From: Paragonimus skrjabini miyazakii
Taxonomy: Eukaryota; Platyhelminthes; Trematoda; Plagiorchiida; Troglotrematidae
Length of the DNA: 64,000 bases
Assembly (NCBI GenBank): GCA_014338405.1
Contig: JTDE01000230.1
Location: 124,561 to 188,560 of the forward strand
Direction: 5' to 3'
The translations under genes were made by a program, and so were the position numbers. Under the pieces are notes generated by a model that had not been told where the DNA came from, did not search any database, and worked only from the letters and a program-made list of their open reading frames with translations. Shown in pieces: positions 1 through 12,600 of the stretch. The first letter of the stretch is position 1. Every line of letters starts with the position of its first letter.

Positions 1-3000
1 CAAAGATTATTTCTGAGGTCGGTATGGAATTGCCACTGCGCTCATTTGGAACTGCGTTGAGTTGGTGGACTTATAATATTCATGCTCGGCACGAGCCGGT
101 AGAAAGCTACCTATCGCCCCTATTAACGTTTGATTCGGCAGTGTGCTCACCTTTGAGAAAGTGCAGGTGGACAGTGCTCCCACAGTCAATAGTATATATT
201 AGGACGGTCGCTCATATAGTACTCAATGTTGTCTAACAATCAGTAACCACCCATTTTAAAACTGAATACCTACGGTAGTGCGTGTTTAGATTGCAGAAAT
301 GCACTGACGATATGAGATACTTTATTCGAGGCTATCGTACGTTGCGCTGTGCCTGATGACTAAAATACTGTCCGTTTTTGAAATTTACCTTGCCTTTTGG
401 TAAGCAGTCTTCCTTTGTGAAGATGAACAGCGCAAAGAGTTTCTTAAGAGTGCGATTCCATTTTGCCTTCCAGAATATTTGGAATAAATACCGCTTTTAA
501 AAGTCAATTTGAGTGGCTCCGTATGTGCTGTATTTCTTTCACAGGAAAGCTAGAAGCAGTCTTGCTTATAGCAACGAGTTATTTGTCACTAGGTTTTCAA
601 ATCAACGTAGAAGTTATTCTAATTTGTTCTGGGAATGCAGAAGAAAATTAGAGACCAAAACATGTTGGTTACTGAAACGACGAATCACTTAGTTAAGTCG
701 TGAATATATTTAAGCGTATACGAGTTTCCAAGACTAATGTGCTTTTTGTGTTGAGGCTTTAGTTAGCCTTGAGGAAGTTTCTTCTTCTCCAGTTTTGTAC
801 TAGTGAATCTGTATACATGTTAGTAAAGAGTAAAGTGGCAAATTTATGAGAGTTGGAGCGATATACTTGAGAAAAATTCTTCAGTAGACTGGAATCAAAA
901 CAGCTATGGGAAGCGTATGTCCTACGTAGCATGAGCTATTTAGCCACTTTTTGAACTCGTAAGTATCTTGTCAGGACTCCATTACTCTACTGCTCTCATC
1001 CTCATTTCATGGAACACTTTCGTTAATCTGCAGTAATTTAGTACATCAGTGAGCAAACTGTTGTTTTCAGTTAATTTTTCAAAAACTCCACCAATGTTGC
1101 ACTAACATCGGAATGCTACTCTGTTCACGTCTGTTTCTTTCTTGCATATTCAGGTCAATTCCAGACCGCATGTTTAGTGGTTTTCGTGTTAACTAATCAT
1201 GATCAAGAAATCAGGGTACATATATTGTTCTTACATTTGCTTGTGAAGAATACCAAATGTAAGTCGGTGTCAAATGCGCATATTGCGTCCATATTGTTTT
1301 GCACAGACAGCGACGAACCAAACCCGTGAGCATCGCATTAAACCCCAGAGAGAGTAGGTTAAACTATTCCCGTATTGATAATTCTCTTTGCCATCACTAC
1401 CTGTTAGTTCAGTTTTGACTCTTTTTCGCATAAACAGTTCACAGGCGGCTCAAACCGTCAGACACAAAAGTGTGAAGTACTTTATAGCGCCTAATGGGCT
1501 CTGATCAGTCATATACGGAAAACACATTGTTTAGACTGGGGGTTTGTGCCATTTCATTTACACATGGAAACAAACAAAACCGGACAAGGCCGATTTCAGA
1601 TTTTCGTCCACAAAGATTTTCCACATATTTGTATACGGTGTCTGTTTATCGCTTAGACCTGATTCACGTTTACAAACGTGATTTGTTGTGTTTGCTTGTT
1701 CATAGTAAGTATGCAAATCACTGTTACGGTGAACACCTCAGCAAACACCATGTGCTTGACGAATATCGATGGTTCATTCAATCATCATTTTCTGAACTGC
1801 CCTGCAAGTTAGAATAACTCTTGAAGCGAATTTTGAAAGTGTCGATAGTTTTGTGTTTAAAGTAAATGGCAGATTTTTCCTCTCACTGTAACAGATAGTT
1901 CTTCATGTCAAATCACACTGCTTTGTGGGTACAAAAATCGTGATCCTGCAGTCTATCGTTCACATTTCCGTTTACAGTTAAGTACTTTGTTGTGTTTGTC
2001 AGTCATTCAACTAAGCTTTATGAATAACGTTTAGTCAGGCGATCGAATTGGGATTACATATATGGACCAGTGAGAAATTTCGACCGCATAACTGATCGGT
2101 ATTAGCGCCCCTCATGTGAATGATGGTTTTTGGGACTCCATTACCGACATCACACATGGTTTTTATTTCAAAGTGAGTGATTATTCAAATAACAAACGCC
2201 TGTAAAACTGTAGCAAGTCTGTGTGCTATGCTTATCGGACTGGTGTAGGATGGAGTTTCCAGACGGACTGTTCACTTTTGTCTACGACTGTTCACCGACG
2301 ATGACATCCGTCGAGATTCAACGAACTAGTTCAGTATTCTCTTACATATTTGTTTACTGAATGCTCTTCAACGCTGGTTATATATTTAACGTCCAATTTT
2401 CGACGTAGCTTTGGTGGAATCCAGTTGTAAATAGTGGATTATTTGCAATGAGGCAGTGTTTCTTCTACATCGTTTATCACGTTCCACGTGATACAATAGT
2501 GTTGATGGATAATCAACACAAACGAGAGATTTCTAAATACCCTGCGCGACTTCGTAGCTGAATTTATGGCGCACAGGTTGCGTGAGAACGCGGTTTTTGT
2601 TGCTTGTGTAATTATAGCAGATTCTTACAGATTCACAGTTAGATCTCGCCTAAAGCAGCAATTCTGCTACATTGCTCACTGTGAACAGTAGTCAGTCAAC
2701 TCACCGTTCAGCACTGCCCCTACCTGTAACCACCATTTGCTCTTTCGACTCAAATTCCTTTGAGTTCTCCACTATGATTGGCAAGGACAAAACAGAGTGA
2801 TGTGGGTTGGAGTGCCGTGGGTTGACTGGTGAGAAAGTAAGTTTGATGCGAGAAAGGAGTATGGAGAATCCAGAGTGTGCGATTTCCTGAAGGTATGCTT
2901 ATGTATGTATGCTTATGTATGCTTATGTATTGGTTGGAGTTCAATCCATGTATGAGATGCTGTTTGGTCAGCGAGGGGATAGGTTGTTCTTTGTGAAACA

Positions 3001-5900
3001 CACAGGCGAATTTTTTACTTCACTCATTCGTGACAGACGAGTGTCAAACAGTGGATATAATAGTGTTATAACGTGGCCCAAAAGCTTTGCACCGGATTGT
3101 ACCTCCAGAATGTCACTAAATCAGTGTGTAGTAGAATATACTGTGTGCTAACCATACTTTGGATAAAATATCAATTCTACACTGGTCAATTTGAGTTCAG
3201 AGTGATCTTGTCGAGTTACAACCCAATACTATGACAACTTTTGAACACTGGAACGGTTACAATTTATTAGTAAAATATTACCTTTGTTTTCAAGCGCTAT
3301 TCACCATTCAGTGGAGAACAATCTTGTTAACGAAGCGTTTGTTTAGCCATTGTTTTTTCTGACTGAGGCAGGTTATATTAGAAAAGATGGATTTTTGTCC
3401 AAACATCTCAAAGAACGTTGAAGAAAAACGGAAAACCGTGAAAATCCGGCGGTTACTGATAACGTGAAAATGAAAGTCGGTAAAGACCACAATACCCAAT
3501 CAAGCTTACACAAAAGTGCCACAAGACAACAAAATTGCCGCGAGGTGTGAATGTATTCAAACAGAAGGAGAAAACTCTTATTTCATAAATTCCTTAGGAT
3601 CTTTCGAAATTTGTAATTTACACCAGTTTCTCCTTTTCTCTGTACTTCAAAGGCTTGCCGTTCCCATCTGAAGCGTTCGTTTTCAAGTAGGTTGAGGATA
3701 TAGTATCTGGAGATGGCAGTTCTTTTCCACTTTTAGAATTGGCAACAGGAAAGATTACTCTTTGAATCACTGAAATTTCACTAGTTGAGGAAAACTTATA
3801 ATGCTAATTTTACCTGACTCATTGTTGAATGGTAGTTGGATGACATAAAATAGAGTAGGTTTAATCAAGGCAAACCAGTAGGAAATTTTGCGTAGAAAAC
3901 TGTAAAGATCACGATAGCACCAATCAAAAGTGAGGTGCGATTGAAATATGGAAATAAAGCATGAAGCAAAAATTACTCAGTGAGTCAGTACATGCTTAAG
4001 TGCTCACATTAGTATTGGAAGTCTTCTACCACTTCTAAGTTGTTTTGATGGTCAAACTGATTGAAGTTTCTTACTAGTCTCACGAAGCTGTACCCCCAGT
4101 CTTCTTTTAAAGTCACTTTTTGGAGGAGCTATCGCGACAGACTCAAGCTGTGCGTTCTAGATTAGTCACACCTAGACACCGAAAAAAACGGAGTTTGTAG
4201 TTCAGGAAATTTACCTACTTACTCACAACTTCAGTGAGTGACCTCAGAGACAGCTATTCGTAATAAGTACAGGAATTTACGGTTGCTGGCATAAGATTTA
4301 ATACGTTAAAATAAGATTGCCCTCCGTATTTGAAAACTTGAACTAATTTAAGCAACTCTTAGGACTAAGGGCGTGAACGAAATCATCAAAAATGCTTTGT
4401 TGTCCTACCAGGTACTCGAATCTCCTTCATAGGGGATAGACCACAAGTTTGCATACTGAGCTCAAGGTGAATGCATAGTGATGTATTGGAGGTCAAGGAA
4501 AAACCAGTTGGACTGGAATTTCGGAAAAAAACCGAGTTAACATCCAGAGGATCGTGTTAGCTTCACCCGTCATCAAGGCGGAGCTAGGGGGCAGGCTATG
4601 TCATATGATTCGATCTCTCCTAGGTAACGCTCACGAACAGTATTAACTAGTTTTTTGCCCCCCAAAAAGCGACCAGCTGGCTTTTTGACTCAACGATGCA
4701 AACTGTCGTGATCGCTTTGGAGCTTTTTCCTTTCAATAGCACTTTTCACGATTAGTATCTTTTTGTCCTCATCAGCTTATAACGGTTCCACAGAACTTAA
4801 AAAGTTATGGTGGTTCAAGGACGAAATATAGAAATAACGGCTGGCCTAAAGTGAAACTTTGATGATTAAGTCTGAGTTTTACCCTCTAAAAATAACCACA
4901 TTCTAAGGTCAAGATTGCTTATGTTCTTAAGTGAGAGTCAGCACCATCTATGGACGGCTGTCTGCTTTCCCTTAAAAGTCAAAATAATTCCACGTAGAAT
5001 ACATCAAAGTAACCTAGTCTCACAGCCGTATGTGATCACTAGAATTGGCTGTTGCTTACGTAGGGCAAACAAACCACCTCGATATATATTGCGCCCGAGA
5101 GGTTTACTTGCATTTTCTCACCTGATATAATGCTGTTCTGTTGCATGCCTTCCTCCTCCTCTGTAATTATATCTGCGCCTTGTGAACGACATAGTACGCC
5201 TTGTCGAGATCACTAGGATATACCTTCCGGTTTACCGGTGTGTCTGTAAATGATTGGCCAATGGTACTAGCCTTGGAACCTCTTCATTACCTGCAACCTA
5301 TGTGAGCAGATAATCTTTTCTAATTCTACTCATTTTCCTTGGTATGGTCAGATTCAATCGGTTTTCAATTGCTTCACATTCTACGACTGTAAACTGCAAT
5401 GTGCAAGTACGACGCTGTAAAACGATTCAGTTATTTCTTGTCATGTACTTTTAATAGTTGAACGTACTTCGCTTCTGATGAGGTATTTCACCACGTTGTC
5501 ATTTATTTACGCAGACGCTTCTCACTGTAGTAAAAAATCTATGGTAAGTGATAAACCATGAAATACACGAAACTATCACTGACTTGACTTGAAGATGTTT
5601 CATATTTATTAAATAAGTTCGCAATTAATGGACCTTAATTCAGCCGCAATTTGCTTGTCAAGGTTACTCGGCAGAGGGCACAACGCTTTCACTAGTAACA
5701 CTCCATTACTCCGGTTGTTTGTAAAACCCTTAACAAGTTCAGCCCCGTTGACATACTCATCAGTGATTGGCCGACTTGCTCACTAATCCTAGATTCGTGT
5801 CAACCAATCTTCAGTCGAGGGGAGTTGTTGAAGTTGCGGTTTATTAGACAGCCCAGTTTCAAAACATATGATTCCCCACATTTGAATTTGACGTGATTCC
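1..5900. other. Upstream intergenic region, no supported gene
   Basis: AT-rich sequence with only short, unrelated open frames; the longest is 107 codons at 1494-1817 and has no recognisable domain. A short tandem repeat lies at 2894-2930. The stretch presumably contains the promoter and 5' untranslated region of the UNC5 gene, but I could not point to a TATA box, initiator or spliced 5' exon with confidence. An in-frame TGA at 5889-5891 closes the reading frame just before the start codon of the gene. Confidence 0.6.
2894..2930. repeat. Short tandem repeat, TATGCTTATG unit
   Basis: Three copies of the 10-mer TATGCTTATG, with an additional TATG between the first and second copies and a partial TAT at the end. 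It is a simple microsatellite-like repeat with no sign of function. Confidence 0.85.
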
Positions 5901-6657
5901 ATGAAACTATGTGGCGTGTTCCTGTTCTGCTTGTTACGTTGTGCGGCATTTAAACTATCAACTAATCAGCAAACTGGCTCATTGCATTTAAACAAAACGC
6001 AATCTGTGAATTTCTCTGTTGAACCTAATAATGAGAAATACTTCTTCTTGTCCCCCACATTTACAGGGAATTCATACAACGTGCCTCCTAGTAAGGCTTA
6101 CAATCGACAACGCTTTAGATCGCACAATTTAAACAGCAGAGTCAACGGAGAAGAGTACCGGGAGTATATTGAGCAATATTCACCGCAGACTTCTGATGAA
6201 GCCATGCTGCCAGATGTTCCGCATTATATCGTACAGCCACCAGCCGTCTTATACACTTACAAAAATAAACCTGCCTTGGTTACATGTACGGTCAAACCTG
6301 CTGTATTACTGTATGTGATATGTGCGGATAATTTGACCGGAATCGATCCTCGAAACCATTGGCATTCTGCCGAACATGACAGACACTCGAATCAACAGTA
6401 CCTACAGCCTAATGATATTAATCCATCGATGTTAACTTATAAGGCATCTCAAAGTCACATCAACCTTCTACAACAGAGAAAACTAGCCAAAATATTCGCC
6501 TCGTCTGATAGCAAACAGGTCACCAGGATTGTCACGGCAAGTGCGGTAGAAAAGTGGTTCGGAGAGTTCTGGTGCCAATGTGAAGCATGGAATAATGTAC
6601 AAGAACTTGGAGAGCCCAGAGTGAAAACGAGTCCTCGAACGTCAGTTCAACTTGCTT
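5901..6657 (+). CDS. UNC5 exon 1: signal peptide, N-terminal extension and Ig1
   Basis: Residues 1-252 plus the first base of codon 253. The ATG at 5901 is the first after an in-frame TGA at 5889 and is followed by a hydrophobic leader (VFLFCLL core). Residues 20-106 are Asn/Ser/Tyr-rich without a domain and carry glycosylation sequons at N31 and N37. From P107 the sequence follows UNC5 Ig1: PHYIVQPP, KNKPALVTC (C129), C141, then VEKWFGEFWCQCEAW (C225, C227). Vertebrate UNC5 Ig1 uses these four cysteines in two disulfides. Between C141 and V216 there are about 45 more residues than in vertebrate proteins. The donor is GTGAGT at 6658, phase 1. The reading frame stays open past the donor to a TAA at 6822-6824. 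Confidence 0.92.
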
Positions 6658-9600
6658 GTGAGTTACACTACACGTTATGGTTGACAACGAATGCTGATTC
6701 TTACGGTAACTGGACATTATTGCCACACTCTAGCTATATTCCCGGAGAACCAAGTAAAACTAATTGTTTCCTAAGATTGGGAAAAGTTGTTCCATTTTTT
6801 ATTTTTAAGACAAAAGTCAGATAAGCAGCATTACCAAAAAATACCTAAATAAAAGATGCATTTAGACAATTGCCGATACAAGTTGAAGAATGAAGTCTGT
6901 AACTTGTGTCGGTCTTATGGGTTGTAAAAGGAAATGTGTTTTATAGAATGCGAGTCCTGGTAGGTTTATCATCACCCTTTACTGACCAAATGATTGTTAA
7001 GTAACTTGAGTTTAGTACAACAGAGTTTTGAGTCAGATTTGACATCACAGATTAGGGGCTAATTAATTCGATCTACTTTCGGCGTATAGTGAAAAGTAGT
7101 CGATGCCAGACGACGGAAACAGGTGAGACAAGAACATCAATATCGAAAGGGAAGGAAAAACAAGTGCTGGTGAATATTTTCTGTTCTTTGCAGAAGGATG
7201 TAATAGCGCAAAATATCCAAGCGTAGTCATGTAAAATATTGTGTTGCGAACAAGCTTGTTTTCAATCAAGTGGGTAGTTGATTGTAGCTTGACAATGAAC
7301 TGACTGACCTCAAGAACTACCCGTTCCACGTTAATGATTCATTTGTAAAACTTATGATATAAATGTGGCGAGGATATGCACTAATGACGAGCTTTAATGA
7401 GAGCAAAACTCGAGTCTAGTGCTTCTGACGTTCAAAAGGGGTCGATTGGAAAGTTTATGGGAATTTGACAGCTGTGATCAGTTGTGGGTGACGTTCAATC
7501 TATATGAAAACCAAAAGCTCCTACTACTCGTTAGTAATAAATGTGATGTATTCAGCCAGACGGTGAATCACTGAAAACGAGCTGGCTCGCCAACTAATAG
7601 AATGTGACGAGTTTGTAGATCATAGATTGATCTGCTAGCGTGCTTAATCCCAACATCCTAACAATTTTTATGCTAATGGAGATTTCTAGTCAGTTGTAGG
7701 ATATCCGCACCAAATTTAGTACGAATGAAGTCAAACAGTTTGGGCGTCGTGTTTAACATGTTATTGATAAATGGATTGAGAATAACACAACGTTACGAGC
7801 AAGTTGTAATACTCTACGTTTCAACCACCTCGGGTGGCCTTCCTCCTGAGGAAGGCCACCCGAGGTGGTTGAAACGTGGAGATTTCTAGGCTTTCTCGAA
7901 AAATGAATTTAAAAAGTGGAAGCTGAATAGACGCACGAGTTTAATACACAAATGCCTATTTTTAACTGCCACTGTTTGGTGCAAATATTATGATTCTAAG
8001 ATTTATTGATTCACTGATATTGTACAATTCCAACGAGGCTGATTTCAACCTAGCGCTTCCCTGAACCACTTTGTTTTAATTGATGCCCACTGGTAGTCAC
8101 ACTTGTATACTACATCTAAACCTTTGATATCTTCAACTTGTTTCAAATCAATTCAATTTATGTCGTAAATGTGCTTCATGCATCCTGGAAGGTAGAGTTT
8201 CATCCTAATTGAAGACGTATGTTAGAATAGTTGAATCAACGAGAAGTCAGACAATTTGAATTCAGTGAAACATAGAAAAAATAGCAAAAGATTTCATATT
8301 GTCGCAGATTCAGTTGTTTAGTGACCACCATAGAGAGAGGTTACAGATTCACGAAAAGCCTGTCTAGGTAAATGACCAATAAATAGTTGGGTATAAGCAT
8401 GCAACTTCTGCTAACCGGTGCTGACTTTATTACGTATGCAGTATTCACTGTATAATGTCGTCATTCTTTCGTTTTATTCCTCTAAAAAGTGTATGATTGC
8501 AGTAATGGCACAACACTAGCGATTTTGATCTATAAACGAAAGACAGACATCCGTTGTACCACCTTATTTTCACGTGCTCATCGAGTTCCAACAAGAAGGT
8601 CGGTTTATAGCACGTAAGACAGTTGCCGATGTCTGAAAATTCCTTCTTAGATATCTAAAATGACAACGAGTGTTCCATACTAACGTGGTTTGGTCATAGG
8701 ATAATGTACATTTAGATTGAAAAACTGATCACACTCCATAGTACCCCTTTGAAAACAGTGCTTTAGCCAAATGGTCCGTAAGAACTTCCTCGATTGTTTT
8801 TATTATACCGATTAGGGGTACATTATGAGCCACTGCGAGGCTGTAAACAGATATTGAGCGGACTTAGACTGTTGTGTACTTCCTCACGGTTTTCATACTC
8901 TCGAAACTTTCATTATCAATTAACAATTACCAAGCGTCGTATGCCCACGAAGTTATTGATATGTGGGTTTATTGTGACGAACATTTTCTGGTACACTTTA
9001 TGCAATAGTTCTGTCGACAGAAAGATGTGATATTAATAACTCTTTTCCGTTGACTTCAGTTCTGTTTTGTTTGTCAGCTGTAGTAACAAAACGTCTCATT
9101 TTTATATGAAATGATGTCACGTGCTTGAAGGCGCATGAAGCTTGTTTTCAGATACAAGTGGGAAGCAGCTGATGAGGTCCTGTCACCAAATCCCAAATGT
9201 TATCTGACGTAGTAAACATCCAGTAAAAGAAACGCATATCACGGGCACGAGTAATGTGTATATCGTATATAACAAAGTGCTTCATAGACCCCAGGTCGTT
9301 TATCAAAAGTTTCCTTGTAGTGGATTCCCAGCCGTTGCCAAAGAACCGGAAAAGGACAAGCAGATTATATAAAATGAGCATAGAAGCATCTCATAAATGA
9401 AAATGCGTGCACACTTTAATGATGTTAACATACATGCAAACATTTGATTCTGTCTTCCACACTAATCTTTGGTCCGTTACCTGTTTTACAAATATGTAGA
9501 GAGCGCAAATAACACTTAACTTCACAGAAACATCGGCTTATTTGCTAATTCGTCGATCAGGGCTTTAAAAGAACAAAATCACTTGGTTGATTTTCTGTAT

Positions 9601-12600
9601 GGTTCATCGTGAATGTCAGTATTCCCCTTGAGCCATCTTTCTACAGAACTGTCTGCCTCATTTCCCTACTACACAGTGTTTGTTTGACTGTGTTTACCTA
9701 CAAGTTAACTGTTCCGTTCATAGTTTCTATGTAACTTAAGGACAGTGACAGTGTATGATGTATGTACCCGTTACAGTTTGCCACTTTTAACTGACTTCAA
9801 TGAGAGTAATATGAGGAACGACTAATTAACGATATTCTATCTGTGTTGTATGGTGACCTGATGTACACATGGTTCACCAGATATACATGGAGCAAAAACC
9901 TACTGACATCTGTTACGTATTCACCAGGGCTATCTATGATTAACAAGAAGAATCGAACATAAGAAATCTCCAGAGTTTTACTCGTCACTACTTCGAACTA
10001 CCAAACACAGCATTTTTACCGAAGATGCAAAAAACAAGCACGGACTCCATTTAAATCACTTCATTACCAAACTATCTTTATCAATTAATATGAAGTAATT
10101 TCCCTCATACTGTCTCAACCGTCGTCGTCAAAATATGTGTATCTTTAGTAAAATGCTCATCAGTCTAACAAAATTTATTCAGTGTTATTGAGGTGATCGT
10201 TATAATAAAGATCCATTTCACTACAGTCTCGCTGAAGCGGTTTACTTAGTACGATTTGAAGAATGTGTTTTTGTAATACTTGGAATCAGGTACTTTGAAT
10301 AGCCCTAGAAATCGTACTCGGATAGAAACCTCCCACGCAAGTAATGAGGAAAAGACCTCGTACTGCTTGCAATAAGCAGTTCATATTCATGATACAAGAA
10401 GTCAAATTTGTGGATGGACAACAGTATTAAAGAAATCACAGTCTATCATTGGCTGGTCGTATTAGCACATATACAGTCACAAATTGTACGTTAATTGGTG
10501 CAATACAGAACAAAGAAATTGACGAATAACGGAAGGTGTACCGTTGAGACTGTTCGTTCAATCTTGATGCAGTATCTTCAACGTGACGTTTGGATTGGTT
10601 GCCTGTTAGATCTTCTATTGTGTGGGGGTTTGGATAAGCGGTGAATCGAGCAGATTTTCATCACAGTTTTCCGGTCTGCGTCTACAAAGTTTAGAAACAA
10701 AACTTTCCTTTTTCTAGAAAATGGAGATACTGTGTTATGCGGGTGAATTTTGCCCAACAACATAAAATATTAGCTGTTTCAAAAGTTCAATAAATATATA
10801 GCATGGAAATTGTAATTTGAGCGGCCTGACTGAGTTAAAACTAAATGGGAAGATCGAATCATTTTGAATCATTTTGAGTTATTTACACAAAAGATTGAGA
10901 GGATAGAAATTACGACTAGAAATTATTTATAACGACCTCCTACTCGTAACCATGTGACAGACCTGAACCAAAAACAACCATCAACTGAAACGTAGGCAGT
11001 ACTCGGAATTGAACTCGATCTAAACAGATGCTAACAATCGCCTGTTTTTCTATGTATAAAATGGACTTGTAGTGGACAAGTGGGTATGCGCTAGACCCTC
11101 ATCCACTAACAATTTAAATCGCCTTTCCTGAAGAGCAATCGAAACGTAGTCTCAACAGGCATCGAACTAGAGAAGACAGTGAAGTTAGTAAAAAAAACCG
11201 TATATTTCCAGCAATGTTTGGAAATATGATAAGTAGTCAGCTCTAACCTAGTCTGGGACCAACGGCATCAACCAAGAGGAAGAAGAAAAGAAGCGCGAGA
11301 TGGGCCACTACCCACTCGGCAGCACTCAAAAGCGCGCCAGGCGAAAAGTGCGTGGAACCTTCGAGTGCGCTGAACAACGCTCGGACAGGGTTCGGTTAAA
11401 CGACTTCGAAAAATGAAATAATAGATGTGTCGTTAGGAAAGGGTCAAGCATTCACTGCGTGCAATTAGTTGCATGGCTGAAGAAAGTGACACTGAGTTCG
11501 TATCAGGCCTCCTATTGCAGGTGTACATAGAATCATGCTTAAAGAACAGACAAGCCGGAAAACACGGTTGCAGCTGGGATCCTTAGAGAAGCCACACGAT
11601 CGCTGGTCACTACAGACTGCTTACAGATGACCAGTAGCCCTAAATGCATTTTTAGAATAGGATCGCTCTTCAGGTCATCGATGTGTCTATGTAATATACC
11701 ACCTACTAATAGGTAATATAAATGGTTGTTTTCGAGATCTCAGACAACAAATTAAACAAAAGGGATAAGATGGTGTGCATAAAATCTTTCCTTACTCAGC
11801 TAAAATTGAACGATTTAGAATTTCTTTGAAATTGTCTCTATAGTTACCTAGTTTCATTGTAAACAAATGTCATGATGTTTGGTGAAGAAACTTAAGGTGG
11901 AGATGATAAGATTCTTCTCAAAAATGGGCGATACCACACTGCAAACAATTCACTTTTCATTTAAAATAAGACAAGATAAATTTATTTAATGGTACCCAGT
12001 TTGTGGGACATTGTAGACCCAAAAGCAACACCAGGAACAGATTTGGGTCTGAACGCTAACAAATGTCAAGTTTTTATTTTAAGTTGGCGTTGTACTAGTT
12101 ATGGTTAACGATAAAAGAATGAGTTGCCCTTTCGGTTGATGTCACCTCGAAATGATGAAATAGAGTATATAAATCATGTTCATGCTACACAAACTTTAGT
12201 GGTAACTTTTATAAGAAATCAGCATCAAAACCGAATAGTTTGAAGCAATACGATTCCCTTTTCCAAAAAAGGAACTTGACTTCGATCAGTAAAGCTGACT
12301 TAAACATTCACAAGTTTCGTGCTTCGTTCACTAGTTGCAAAAGATTCTGGAAAATTGTTGGCAAACCAATTAATTTAAGTGATCTTGTAAACGAAACCAC
12401 CTTCACAAACTGATAAATGTTTTCATGTTTATTCTAACCTATTAGTCCCTGTTTATAGACGTTATAAACGTCGTGTGTTGTATAAAGTCGAAGTATCGAT
12501 GACAGTTCTGTTTTCTCAAACCTTCGCTTGTTGCGTATATTATTCTTTCGTTGATTATCCATTTCCCCTTCAGATAAGTGCAACATGAAACAGAGTCAAA

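Noticed and set aside
1494..1817. 107-codon plus-strand open frame
   Set aside because: No recognisable domain, no signal peptide and no matching splice partner. It is within the length range expected by chance in this much sequence.
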